Shown piece by piece: positions 43,373-53,850 of a stretch of DNA of 64,000 nucleotides; positions within the stretch are counted from its first letter, which is position 1; each line of letters starts with the position of its first letter. The notes below the pieces were generated by a model, which saw nothing but the letters and a program-made list of their open reading frames with translations, made no database searches and was not told where the DNA came from. The stretch is from Vanessa cardui (taxonomy: Eukaryota; Arthropoda; Insecta; Lepidoptera; Nymphalidae): contig NC_061130.1 in assembly GCF_905220365.1 (NCBI RefSeq), positions 2,921,501 to 2,985,500 of the forward strand, read 5' to 3'. The translations under genes and the position numbers were made by a program.

Positions 43373-43385
43373 TTGGGCAACACTA

Positions 43386-43393
43386 TTCGTGCG
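43386..43393. repeat. 8-bp target duplication, right copy
   Basis: TTCGTGCG, followed by CAC and diverged Helitron F sequence. Confidence 0.85.
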
Positions 43394-43710
43394 CACAGTG
43401 GAGTGGTGAAGTGTACTAGATAGTATTTGAACACTGTTGCGGGACTTTGTTATTATTTTATATATAATTCTAAAATAAAACTATAAAGTATTTTAGTCTC
43501 TCAGTTTAGTCTAAGCTACTCCTTATTACATCAGCTATCTGCCCTGGAGGTTCCATCAGAATCGGTTCAGCCATTCCAGTGATCAGCCGGAACAAACAGA
43601 CAGATAAAAATTGTAAAAAAACATATGCATTTAAAAAAGCGGTTATTATATTATTACAAACGTACACTCCAATTTTATTATATGTATATATTTATGATAT
43701 TATTATAAAT

Positions 43711-44135
43711 TGAAGACCATATTATATGTAGGCAATTATGACTTATAAATAATGTTGCAGTCTAAAACGCAAAACTCTTTTTACCAGACCATAAATGTTC
43801 AGAATACCTAAATCTCAAAAGATCGTGCATATATCTCGATTGTACTAAGAATGTCGATTGTATGAATGAAATGTCGATAGCATAGTGATGGAGGCTTATA
43901 CTTACCGATTCCGCATCCCTTCAGATCCATGTCAAGGACTATAGGAAGGGTTTTAGTGATTAAGAATCCCACATAAACCCGTTTCAACCCCAGGACCTGT
44001 ATATCTATAGAAGATTTCTCTTGCGTAAAAAGGCTGACAGAGTGCTTAATTGTATGTTAGTAGAAGGTTGTATTAAGTCATGTGCAAATTAAAAGCATAA
44101 AAAGAAAACGTTTTCTGTATATTTTTATTTAAATA
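43711..44135. other. Stretch without recognised elements
   Basis: Nothing recognised. Confidence 0.4.
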
Positions 44136-44344
44136 ATAATCATAAGTATTAGACAACATCACATACATTAGCCTGATCCCTCTGTAAGTAGTCAAAGCAC
44201 TTTTGTTATGGAAATTCGGACCAGGACAAACATCCAGATCCAAGACAACATAGAAAACTAATTAAATTTTTCTACATCGAACCCGGGACCTCGGAGTGGT
44301 GTACCCATGAAAACCGGTGTACAGACTTGACCACGGAGGTCGTC
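44136..44344 (-). mobile_element. SINE-A copy, shortened
   Basis: ACAACATCACATACATTAGC, then TCGAACCCGGGACCTCGGAG (B-box side) and GACCACGGAGGTCGTC at the right. A deletion removes part of the body and of the head. Confidence 0.85.
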
Positions 44345-44704
44345 AAATTGCATTTAACTTTAATTGCAAATATTTTCATCGTCCTATAAATGTAATTTAT
44401 GTAATGTCAACGTTGACAAGACTTTAAGAGTACGTTGAAACCTGGATTTTATTTCCTTTGTATCTTATAATCCCCAAATGTAAATTAAAAAGAAATAATC
44501 TTGACGATAAAGGACTTAATAATAGGAATTTCTGTTTAAAACGACTATAGATATAATATACTCCAGGGACCATAATACGAATAACAAATGAGCTGGTATG
44601 GTAATTATAATTATTTTCGACAAAGTCCGAGCGGAGAAATATTTCGTATAAAAACTCCGCCATCGTCAGGGTTGTCACAATAGCATTTATTAATATACAA
44701 AATA

Positions 44705-44968
44705 AGCCGAGATGGCCCGATGATTGCGGGTCCAAACCAAGCACCAATAGATAGATTTTCATGTGCTTAATTTGTATTTATAGTTCATCTCGAGCTCGGC
44801 AATAAAGGAAAACGTCATGAGGATACCTGCATGTGTCTAATTGCTGACACTGTGAATCCACTAACACATTGGATCAGAGGGTGTAATATGCTCTAAATCC
44901 TCTCCTCAAAAGGAGAGGATGCTTTAGCCTAGCTGTGGGAAATTGATAGGCTGTTGATGTTGATGATG
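44705..44968 (+). mobile_element. SINE-B copy, diverged
   Basis: GCCGAGATGGCCCGATG (the A box and following head are shortened), GGGTCCAAACC (B box), AACGTCATGAGGATACC, CCTCTCCTCAAAAGGAGAGG, GGCTGTTGATGTTGATGAT tail. Confidence 0.8.
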
Positions 44969-45059
44969 AATATGCAAATTAATGGAAGGACGTTTATTTT
45001 TTGTGGTTTTTTGTCGTATCGAATTTTATACGTTAATAAGCAATAATGAAACGAGGTAG

Positions 45060-45329
45060 AATTTTTTATACGTGTCCGGCATCCTGAAAAATGGCCACGG
45101 ATACATGGATTTTTGGAGCGATAGCAAGGTCGCTTTGTCTTTGCTAATCCAACGTCAATATTGGGACCCGTTGCCGATCCTTTCGGTCTGTAAAACGATA
45201 ATCTCTTTGATGAGAGCTGTACATGTACATTTTAACTCTAACTTTGATCTAGCTACTACAATAGGTACTGTCTCTCCTGAGATAAGAGGCATTAAGCCGA
45301 TCACGGCACAGAAACTGAAATGTACGTGA
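45060..45329 (+). pseudogene. Possible RNase H-like fragment of a retroelement
   Basis: An 85-codon frame includes FWSDSKVALSLL and DPLPIL followed by an amphipathic segment. SDSKxAL with its Asp is the usual second catalytic motif of RNase H domains at the C-terminus of LINE and LTR polymerases. The preceding ExH-type and following WVxAHxGxxGNExAD motifs are not seen. It is a fragment at best, and chance similarity cannot be excluded. Confidence 0.35.
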
Positions 45330-45439
45330 AAATATGTAATGTCTGTGCACAAAGTTATGCCTTAAAATATCACCTGCACAGTTGCATTATGTCTCCTGCA
45401 CAGTTGATTAGTTAGTGGTTTGAAAATTTGTTGAAATAA

Positions 45440-45683
45440 TATAAATAAATAAATAATAAATATGAGACAACATCACATACATTACTCTGATCCCAATGTA
45501 AGTAGCTGAAGCACTTGTGTTATGGAAATCAGAAGTAACGATGGTACCACAAACACCCAGACCCAAGACAACATAGAAAACTAATGGTAATCTACATCGA
45601 CTCGACCCAGAATCGAACCCGAGACCTCAGAGTGACGTACCCATGATAACCGGTGTACACACCACTCGACCACGGAGGTCGTC
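45440..45683 (-). mobile_element. SINE-A copy, full length
   Basis: Tail at left (AATAAATAAATAATAAATAT), ATGGTACCACAAACACCC, B box complement GAATCGAACC, CGGTGTACACACCACTCGAC and CACGGAGGTCGTC at right. Confidence 0.9.
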
Positions 45684-45920
45684 AGTAATATATAACATAT
45701 ACATACATATATAACAAAGGTAAATCTAACGCACTCGCATATGTTTAAAACAAAAGAATTTACTCAAAATGTCTTTTGAATGAATTTATCAACATTTACA
45801 TTCTTAAAAATTAAGTTTCAAATACAAAAGTTATTGAAACTGATAAGGCCATTATAGTAGTTCACGAATATTCAGCTTTAGCGTTGTATCGATAACCTGA
45901 CAGGACTCATGTTAATTTCA

Positions 45921-46175
45921 AAGTCTGTAAATTTCCCACTGCTTGGCTTGGGCCTCCTTACCCTTTGACGAGAGGGTTTGGAACATATTACACACGCTGT
46001 CCCAATGCGGTTTGGTAAAATACACATGTTTTTCTATGAAATTAGACTCATGCAAATTTCCTCGCGATGTTTTCCTTCAACGCCGAGCACGAGATTAAGT
46101 ACTTGCCTGGGTTTGATGTTGTTAAGATGCCGAGTGCATCTTTTCTTCATTCTTACCACTAGGCCATCTCGACTC
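45921..46175 (-). mobile_element. SINE-B copy, shortened
   Basis: GTCTGTAAATTTCCCACTGC, GGAACATATTACACACGCTG, CGATGTTTTCCTTCAACGCC, CACTAGGCCATCTCGACTC. The body between GAGATTAAG and the B box is deleted, and the head has an insertion. Confidence 0.8.
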
Positions 46176-46666
46176 AAAATGTCATTACAATACATAGAGA
46201 TAATTGTGGAACTAGAAATGATATCTGGAATTTTAGTTATGGATGTCAAATATTAAACAAGACATCCTCTTTTCTTTTTTTCTTGACTGTCATTTTACAT
46301 TCGCCCGGTTACAGCACGGCTACCTTTAAATTAGTGATGTATGAAGTCAGTCGAAAATCATAGATAAAATAAAACATAATAATAAATATTTGACAACCCT
46401 CGTCGCGACGATTTCCCACAGGAACGCAATATCATTAGTCGGCGTGTTTAATATTTGCAGAGAGAAATAATCAATCTATGCTATGAAAGAAAACACATGA
46501 GGCTACATCTACTTTGTAATAAATTAAAAATGTTTCATAATGATATATCTGATATCGATATAAAAATTACCTTTCTAGGTTATTTTATTTTTTTATGTAA
46601 TTGATGGATAGGTAGGTTATCTGATGGTAATTGGTAACCCATACACGTTGACGCTTTACGAAAAAT
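46176..46666. other. Stretch without recognised elements
   Basis: A short piece at 46590-46640 (TTTTATGTAATTGATGGATA, ATCTGATGGTAATTGGTAAC) could be an eroded minus-strand C tail. Confidence 0.3.
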
Positions 46667-46906
46667 TTAAATAAATAAATATTTGACAACGCCACATACA
46701 ACACTCTGATCCCAATGTAAGTAGCTAAAAAAATTGTGTTATGGAAAATCAGAAGTAACGAAAGTACCACAAATACCCAGACCCAAGACAACATAGAAAA
46801 CCAATGAAATTTTCTACATCGACTCGGCCGGGAATCGGACCCGGGACCTCGGAGTGGCGAAACCATGAAGACCGGTGTACACACTACTCGACTACGAAGG
46901 TTCGTC
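46667..46906 (-). mobile_element. SINE-A copy, full length
   Basis: ATTTGACAACGCCACATACA, CAAATACCCAGACCCAAGAC, CTCGGCCGGGAATCGGACCC (B box changed), CTACTCGACTACGAAGG at right. Confidence 0.9.
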
Positions 46907-47004
46907 GAATATCAATAATTAGCATTTCTTACATAAGAGCTACCTACCCTGAAAATTAAGACATTATACAGGAATAAACTCAATCAAAATTACTCTAGCT
47001 TACT

Positions 47005-47075
47005 CACTTCAACCTGGAACACAAGATTACTATTGCTGTTAGTGATAGAATATCTGAAGAGTGGGTGATACACAT
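47005..47075 (-). mobile_element. Repeat C fragment
   Basis: TACTCACTTCAACCTGGAAC, ACAAGATTACTATTGCTGTT, AGTGATAGAATATCTGAAGA and GTGGGTGAT follow the 5' half of C. Confidence 0.6.
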
Positions 47076-48640
47076 TTGATGAACTGAAACACAACTCATT
47101 GAATTGAAAATGATATACTACATCGTACTGTGTAATAACTACAAGAATTTGCAAAGAATGCTTATTAGATAGTTATGACGTGGTCATTGTAAATTTATTA
47201 TTAAAAAACATTGAATATATATATAATATATATTTCAAAGAGATAATCTCTTAAGCAATGACTTCAGAATTTTTTCTATCTCTTAAGTTAATGAATCGTC
47301 AGTTTTGCATCCAATAATATTCGTAATTTAAAAATGCGTGCACAATTTAATTTATAAGTATTAAACATGTATTTTTTACTAAAAACTTCTGTTTCGTAAA
47401 TCATTTAGAAAAGAAGCTTAAGAAGATATCTTATATCTTAAAAACAATAATGTATTCAATAAAGGGTATTTAAATAGAAATTGCCTTGAAGCGATCATAT
47501 TATTCTTAAGCCTTCATCTAAATATAATCTTTAATTTTAGCTATAAATAATACGGTTCATTGATTTAGCAATACAGTAACTGCCTATTCATTGGAAATAG
47601 AGATAAAATTTCACCAATCATCTTATTCCCTGTAGCTTCATCACTAACTCTTGACTATAATATATATAAATAAGTTGCCTTGGAATACATTCCTAATGAA
47701 AATATAAAACCTCTTAAGAAAAACTATGTGTATGTGAACTATTTTTTTTTTGTTGCAAGATCGTGCTCTAGAACATATTCTAATTATAAAAATTTGGTTA
47801 ATTAATTTCTTATCCATTTATATAATTAATTTATTAATCTAAATTTTCTGAATAATATATTATGTATTTAATACGTTTTTTTTTTTTAACACACAATAAT
47901 TCTAACGGTTCTTTTAAACTTTATAATAGAAAAGTTTGCAATGTGTTCTATCATTCTGTCTGATATAATTAAAAAAAAATTAACCTTAAATAAAGAAATA
48001 TTTTCATATATATAAGGTACAATTATTATTATTAATATTATTTCCAGATTGTCTTAACAAATTGCTGTACCATAGACGTAATAAAACGTATAAGCCATTT
48101 TAATCATATCTCTCACTGATGAATACTAATTAATTAGTTTATCAAAATGTATTTATAAAAAAAATAATGTCAAATTATAGTTTTTGAAGCTTGCTTCTAG
48201 TAAACAAAATTTGAATTTAAGTTTATAATTTATTTAATTTATAATTAAATCATTATGTGTTCAATTGTATTGTACGTAATGTTATTTATTTCAATTGTAT
48301 TTTTAAATTAATTTTGTGAATATAAGAAAATTATGTTACGAAGTAATATGATATAGTTTTATCCCTTGTGTAGTATCTAGATATGAGGTCGGGGGCCCCG
48401 AGGTCATAATACAATGAATATATAGAAATATTTTAAATGTGTCATATTTTACATTTACGACCGTACTTTTGACATGCCATCTTCAACTGTAATGAAAAAA
48501 TTTGAAAGACAAAGCAATATTTTAAACACATATTTGAATTCATCGCTGTATGCGTAATATATTTCAATCTTATGTATGTAAGTCTACAGTTCAATGTGTG
48601 TGCGTGATGTGGGATTGGTGTGTGTTATTGGAATAAATAA
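47076..48640. other. 1.5-kb very AT-rich stretch
   Basis: Very AT-rich with poly-A and poly-T runs. A small GC palindrome, TCGGGG-G-CCCCGA, lies at about 48389-48401. No gene or known repeat. Confidence 0.5.
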
Positions 48641-48644
48641 AAAT

Positions 48645-49070
48645 TTTAAAAAAAAAGAAAAACCGACTTCACTATTTTAAAACAAATAAATATGCACTAA
48701 AAAGTAATGAAATAATTGCGTATTCAACATATTTTTTAGAGCCCTCCTAAGTAAAATGAAATGAAAAATATTAGACTACTTAAAAGTCGATTTACGATTA
48801 TATAACGTAGTTATAGATATTGTTATATTTGGAGCCGATGTCAGCCATGGGCATGCGCCTAAACAATCAAAAGAAAGAAGCGATACGAGCCCCTTGATTG
48901 ACCCAGTATATTATGGTATAAAAGGTAATTTGTAAAAAACATATTTGTTAAAGTATTCTCGTTTTGTTTTTTGACAGATATACTGTAGGGTTTTATTGGC
49001 TGACACCGACTCCAAATATAGCAAAAATTATAACTACATTATATAATTGTAAATCGTTTAGGAGTTCCAT
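48645..49070 (+). mobile_element. MITE G with left arm, centre and part of right arm
   Basis: Left arm: AGAAAAACCGACTTC, GACTACTTAAAAGTCGATTT, TATATTTGGAGCCGATGTCA. Centre: AAAGAAGCGATACGAGCCCC, AACATATTTGTTAAAGTATT. Right arm: GGCTGACACCGACTCCAAAT, TATATAATTGTAAATCG. The two arms are inverted copies of each other, so it is a foldback element. No coding capacity. Confidence 0.75.
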
Positions 49071-49864
49071 CACTACATACTTAGTATACAAAAGAAATGT
49101 TTAGTGAACCTGTACTTCTCTTTATAAAAGCTAAAAAGAGGAGTATAAATCCATATATTAATGTTGTAAGAACTATTTCCTAACTATTTCCTAAATTTTC
49201 ACCAGCTCAGCAGCAAACATTATGATTGCCAGAAGCAAATGCCAATATAACTTCAGAAAATATGTTTAACGCGGTACATGTGCCTATTAAATTTGAGGGT
49301 TTCCCTCGATTTCTCCAGGATACCATCATTAGACTCTGATAATCCTCATCATGGTACCATTTTAGGAGAATCTTCTTTCTAACTAAAAAAACATCAAAAT
49401 CGGTTTATAAATGGCGAAGTAATCGGCGAAAAAACATAATAAAAAATATACGGTCGATTTGAGAACACTCCTTTACTAATAGTTCATTGCCAAAAACATT
49501 TATACACTAGAAAAAATTACGTTTACTAATAATTCGATTCGAGTATTTAGGCTTCGGTTGTTTTGAGCTAATGACATTAGCGTTGGAGCGAAAGACGAGT
49601 GAGGCACTACCGCTAATGAAGCTTACTGCAGTATAAATAAACTAAATATTTTGCTTTTAATACCAGTTCAAATTCTGATACTGCAGTGGCTGAACTATTT
49701 ATATTTTATAAAACGCTAAGTTTTCATTAAAGTATGCGTAATGATTGAAGTGGCTTTATTCGATTTGATTCAAGTTAACCGTCAGCAGATTAATCAATTA
49801 GCTAGTGTGTTATATCTTCAAATACCACGATAATAATTAATTAATTTTAAAAATAATGTTTTTA
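49071..49864. other. Stretch without recognised elements
   Basis: 49310-49440 (GATACCATCATTAGACTCTG, CATCAAAATCGGTTTATAAA) resembles interiors of the G group seen near 53450-53540. Otherwise nothing. Confidence 0.35.
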
Positions 49865-49891
49865 TTTTCAACTATCTCTACGATAAAATGA

Positions 49892-50199
49892 GAGCTGAGA
49901 TGGCCCAGTGGTTAGAACGCGTGCATCTTAACCGATGATTTCGGGTTCAAACCCAGGCAAGCAACTCTATATATACATATGTGCTTAATTTGTGTTTATA
50001 ATTCATCTCGTGCTCGGCGGTGAAGGAAAACGTCATGAGGAAACCTGTATGTGTCTAATTTCATCAAAATTCTGGCACATGTGCATTCCACCAACCCGCA
50101 TTGGAACAGCGTGGTGGAATATGTTCCAACCCCTCTCCTTAGTGGAAGAGGAGGCCTTATCTCAGCAGTGGGAAATGTACAGGCTGTTACTTTACTTTA
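49892..50199 (+). mobile_element. SINE-B copy, full length, with target duplications
   Basis: Complete head (A box TGGCCCAGTGG, B box GGTTCAAACCC), body and ACTTTACTTTAC tail. CTACGATAAAA at 49878-49888 is repeated at 50200-50210. This is the reference SINE-B here. Internal open frames over it are SINE sequence, not genes. Confidence 0.9.
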
Positions 50200-50210
50200 C
50201 TACGATAAAA

Positions 50211-50800
50211 CTTCTCTCTTACTCTATCAAATGTAAAATTACCGAAAACCAGTAGGTACGATAGATTAATATTTTCCCTCCACACAACATTAATTAAGGC
50301 CGTTAGAGCGAGAGAGAGATATTTGCTTCTTTGTTTCTTTAAATTATATGAGGAAAACCCTAAAGTCACGTACTTATTTCTTAATTATTGCATCGAACTC
50401 AAAGGGTGGTCCTAACAAGTGATTGACAATTGCATTGCTAAAAATACATTAAATAATTTGATCTATTTTAACTCGATAGGTTTATATTCGACACCGTAGT
50501 ATTAGTAGAATTTACACATCTAGAATTGAAGTAGTGAATTAGCTGTAAATCATTTATTTTATTTGAAAGACTTTTTGCGCACTATCCAGTTCATTACAGT
50601 TTTTTTACGATATTCAAAAACTAATTTCAATAATATTGTGCATCGCACTTAATTTAATTTATAAACAGTATAAAAAATACCAAATGAATATTCATCAGAA
50701 AAATAGTACTAAAAAAATTAATAGTATCTTCCGTCCTCTTCTTCAGAAGAAGAAGAAGCACGAAATGAAATATGCACAAAAATTAAGCTCGAATATTCAG
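50211..50800. other. Stretch without recognised elements
   Basis: A small AAGAAGAAGAAG run near 50745. Nothing else recognised. Confidence 0.4.
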
Positions 50801-50804
50801 TGAC

Positions 50805-50995
50805 GGTTACTTTTTTATGGTATAGTTTGGCGGACAAGCTGATGGGCCACCTGATGGTAAGTGGTCACCATCACCCATAGACAATGACGCTGTAAGAAAT
50901 ATTAACTATACCTTACAACGTCAATGTGCCACCAACCTTGGGCACTAAGATGTTATGTCCCTTGTGCCTGTAGTTACACTGGCTCACTCTTTCTA
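50805..50995 (-). mobile_element. Repeat C copy
   Basis: TTTTTTATGGTATAGTTTGG, GGGCCACCTGATGGTAAGTG, GCCACCAACCTTGGGCACTA, GTAGTTACACTGGCTCACTC. The 5' half is truncated. Confidence 0.85.
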
Positions 50996-51415
50996 ATTTG
51001 AGCCCGCAATCGTCAGTTAATATTCACGTGTTCTACACGGAGCCAATGCTTTATGAACTCTAAGAAACATATTCAGACAGTAAAATGTAAACCAGTCATT
51101 CTATGTCAACGGAATCACTTGTAAAACTTTGCTGTGAATAAATCCTGTTGTCCAAAAAGTAAAAATCATTGATTGTATTTAAAAAAAAGTCACGTAACAT
51201 TCTTAGCAGCGAAACCCACTTTATCTCCGGCACCTATTGTTCTGCACTGCAGCGTGACATATAGCCGCTATGTGCAAAGATTACTGCTGATTAATAGCTG
51301 CAGTAACTCTGAGATTTTATGTTTAGCCCCAAGACACATTATGGCATAAAGGAACCTCTTAGAGTCCAGCATCCGTCACTTACACTAACATCCCTAAAAT
51401 AGTTTAATCTTTAAA
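50996..51415. other. Stretch without recognised elements
   Basis: Nothing recognised. Confidence 0.4.
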
Positions 51416-51417
51416 CT

Positions 51418-51490
51418 ATATAAAACAAAGTCACGTCTATTCGCTTGTAGCTAAACGATGGGTTTTGATGCGGTTTTTGCCATAGTATAG
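51418..51490 (+). mobile_element. Helitron D 5' fragment
   Basis: ACTATATAAAACAAAGTCAC at the start and GGGTTTTGATGCGGTTTTTG; the 3' part is absent. Confidence 0.6.
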
Positions 51491-51597
51491 CTATAATTTA
51501 GTCATTCTTTGCAATACTGACTTCCACGCAGGATATATTTATTTAAATAATTGTATTTAACTAACATGACTTTGTATTTTTAAATGTTGAAAAAGAG

Positions 51598-51735
51598 TAA
51601 GTACTGAGTTTCTTGCCGGTTCTTCTCGGTAGAATCTACTTTCCGAACCGGTGGTAGCTTCACTTAATTGTAATATGACGATTCAAAAGTGCTTGTAAAA
51701 GCCTACTTGAATAAAGTTTATTTTGATTTGATTTA
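51598..51735 (+). mobile_element. LINE-K 3' end, best copy
   Basis: TACTGAGTTTCTTGCCGGTT, TAGAATCTACTTTCCGAACC, GGTGGTAGCTTCACTTAA, GTGCTTGTAAAAGCCTACTT, GAATAAAG and a TTTTGATTTGATT tail. It is the 3' untranslated end of a non-LTR retrotransposon; no ORF remains. Confidence 0.8.
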
Positions 51736-51754
51736 TATTATACGAATTTATTAC

Positions 51755-51776
51755 AATATATATATATATATAAGAC
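51755..51776. repeat. TA microsatellite
   Basis: Short (AT) run. Confidence 0.8.
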
Positions 51777-52086
51777 AGACGAGTATCTAACAGTTGTATA
51801 ATAATAATTATAATATTTTTTAATCTGGCAAAATAAACATTGACAAGTACTCGTCATGGAAAATTGATTTAATTGATACGTCATTAAATTGGGCATTGTG
51901 TAAAACATTAACTGTGATTAATATAAAATTATATTTAAAAAAAAACGTTAGAAACATCCTCTTATTTCTGAATTAAGCAAGTTCTTTCGCTATGAATAAT
52001 GAACCCGCTGTTAATAGTGTTCCCTAAAATGATTTACGGAAGGCTCCGTGTGAGAATCTGATAAATACTTTATTATCATTAGATTA

Positions 52087-52393
52087 AAGTAAAGTAAAGT
52101 AACAGTCTGTGGATTACCCACTGCTGGGCTAAGGCCTCCTCTTCCATTAAGGAGAGGGTTTGGAACATATTCTACCACGCTGTTCCAATGCGGGTTGGTG
52201 GAATGCACATGTGGCAGAATTTCGATGAAATTAGACAAATGCAGGTTTCTTCACAATGTTTTCCTTCACCGCCGAGCACGAGATGAATTATAAACACAAA
52301 TTATGCACATATATATAGTGGTGCTTGCCTGGGTTTGAACCCGAAATCATCGATTAAGATGCATGCGTTCTAACCACTGGGCGATCACAGCTC
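52087..52393 (-). mobile_element. SINE-B copy, full length
   Basis: AGTAAAGTAAAGTAACAGTC tail at left, AACATATTCTACCACGCTGT, TTTGAACCCGAAATCATCG, CCACTGGGCGATCACAGCTC at right (A box altered). Confidence 0.9.
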
Positions 52394-52639
52394 TTTATTA
52401 GATTATTTATTTATTTTTAAGTATTCCTATTCTTACTACCTAGGATTTCATACATACATCCTTAGACAAAATCGTAAGCGACGACTAACAGTACGTACAA
52501 AACAGTGCGTTTATATCAAGGAAGCAACCGTGTCACAATTAGTTGGATCAACGATACGACAAACGCCTTTGTGTAGGGGTGACATACAATATGACATACA
52601 ATTGTTTAGCCCGTTAGGCATTATACATGTGACGTTAGA

Positions 52640-52840
52640 CGCGTTGACACATTGGCCTCGGCATATCAAAGAAACAGCGTAGAGGGCTGCGTGAATATTG
52701 TAGCTAGCAAGCGCAGACATTAATCTGTAATTGTAAATAGAAGTACGACACAACTTAGACGTAGCATCGGCTAAATTCGTAAAACCGATCACATACGAAT
52801 TAAGTACGCTATCCCAAATTATCAATATTTATTTCTTATT
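52640..52840 (+). repeat. Repeat I copy 3
   Basis: AGTACGACACAACTTAGACG, TAGCATCGGCTAAATTCGTA and AACCGATCACATACGAATTA continue to TCAATATTTATTTCTTATT, as in copy 1 (6260-6430). Upstream sequence (52510-52735) is not shared. Confidence 0.5.
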
Positions 52841-52847
52841 TTGCTTG

Positions 52848-53057
52848 GTGGTAGGGCTTTGTGCAAGCCCGTCTAGGTAGGTACCACCCACTCACCAGTT
52901 ATTCTACTGCCAAATAATAGTACACTGTATTGTTGTGTTCCTGTTTGAAGGATAAGTGAGCTAGTGTAACTACAGGCACAAGGGACATAGCATCTTAGTT
53001 CCCAAGGTTGGTGGCACATTGACGATAAGGAATAGTTAACATTTCTTACAAAAAAAA
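52848..53057 (+). mobile_element. Repeat C copy with 5' end, tail joined to poly-A
   Basis: GCTTGGTGGTAGGGCTTTGT, AGCCCGTCTAGGTAGGTACC, TAACTACAGGCACAAGGG, CATCTTAGTTCCCAAGGTTG, TTAACATTTCTTAC then A(15). The last third, including the CATCAGGTGGCCC block, is replaced by poly-A. Confidence 0.85.
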
Positions 53058-53127
53058 AAAAAAACAAAACTGTACAATAACTATCTATGTAGTGCATAGG
53101 CATCATGACATCGTATATAATAAATAA

Positions 53128-53615
53128 AAAAATTAACAAAAACAAAAACCGACTTCAAACAAAACACTGTTTTAAAAAAAATAATGTGCACTAAAAAGTA
53201 ATAAAAATAATTGTATATTCAACATATTTTTAGCCTCCTCCTTAGTAAGATGAAATGAAAAATATTAGACTACTTAAAAGTCGATTTACGATTATATAAC
53301 GTAGTAATAGTTTTTGTTATATTTGGGGCCAAAAAGAGAAGTATATCCTTTATAATAAAAAAAGAATTATCAAAATTGGTTGACACAATTTTGAGTTATT
53401 CGCCTATTTATGGCGCACATACATCATGCAAATTTAAAACTTATATCGTTTTCATATGGATACCATCATCAGAACTTGATAAAATGGGACCACACGGGAA
53501 GCACTATCTTTTAACCATAAAAAAATATCAAAATCAGTCCAACAAGAAAAAGTTATGAGGTAACATATAAAAATACAGACGAATTGATAACCTCCTCCTT
53601 TTTGAAGTCAGTTGA
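53128..53615 (+). mobile_element. MITE G-group element with both termini
   Basis: Left: CAAAAACCGACTTCAAACAA, GACTACTTAAAAGTCGATTT. Interior: TTCATATGGATACCATCATC, AAATGGGACCACACGGGAAG. Right: TACAGACGAATTGATAACCT, CCTCCTTTTTGAAGTCAGTT. The termini ACCGACTTCAAA / TTTGAAGTCAGT are inverted copies, but the interior is of the 25308 type rather than the foldback type: a hybrid structure. Confidence 0.65.
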
Positions 53616-53617
53616 CA

Positions 53618-53685
53618 AAGTCACACTTGGATCTTTTAAACTACGTAACGGATCTTAATGCGTCTTTTATCAGTAAAATGAGGAA
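53618..53685 (+). mobile_element. Helitron D 5' fragment
   Basis: GACAAAGTCACACTTGGATC, TTTTAAACTACGTAACGGAT, CTTAATGCGTC. It directly follows the G element. Confidence 0.5.
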
Positions 53686-53764
53686 TTAAAAAAATATTTG
53701 TACACATATTATACGCATAACAGTAATTTATTATCAAACAACGTTTTATCTTTGTTCGTCACTA

Positions 53765-53850
53765 TAAAAATTGTGTATAAGCCTTTTCTGTACCCGTTTA
53801 AAGCTGGTAGATAAACTAAATAAAGTTAAATAAAAATAAATGTATATTTG
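53765..53850 (+). mobile_element. LINE 3' end with AAATAAA-type tail
   Basis: AAGCCTTTTCTGTACCCGTT, TAAAGCTGGTAGATAAACTA, then AATAAAGTTAAATAAAAATA. Probably a LINE-L relative. Confidence 0.5.

Larger units (their letters stand above)
41373..43385 (-). mobile_element. Penelope-like element with inverted termini
   Basis: A 2013-bp insertion bounded by perfect 13-bp inverted repeats, TAGTGTTGCCCAA (41373-41385) and TTGGGCAACACTA (43373-43385), and by 8-bp target duplications. Both ends carry CAAGAC-type hexamer arrays. The interior holds a minus-strand ORF with the second half of the reverse transcriptase and a GIY-YIG endonuclease. Penelope-like elements are known with terminal repeats in direct or inverted orientation and variable target duplications; this copy is a compact version lacking the N-terminal part of the polymerase. 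Confidence 0.85.
41348..43710 (-). mobile_element. Helitron F interrupted by a Penelope-like element
   Basis: The left border CTAG (41348-41351) with CTGTGCACACGACTTCGTGC is the F 3' end on the minus strand. The rest of F resumes at 43386 and continues through CTACTCCTTATTACATCAGC, GGTTCAGCCATTCCAGTG and ACTCCAATTTTATTATATG to about 43710. The interrupted site is TTCGTGCG. Part of F just after the insertion (43394-43470) is diverged from copies at 54352 and 61058. Confidence 0.7.

Noticed and set aside
49992..50255. Open frames of 60-90 codons over SINE-B copies (also near 12510, 28547, 45978, 52011)
   Set aside because: They lie inside repeats and change frame between copies.
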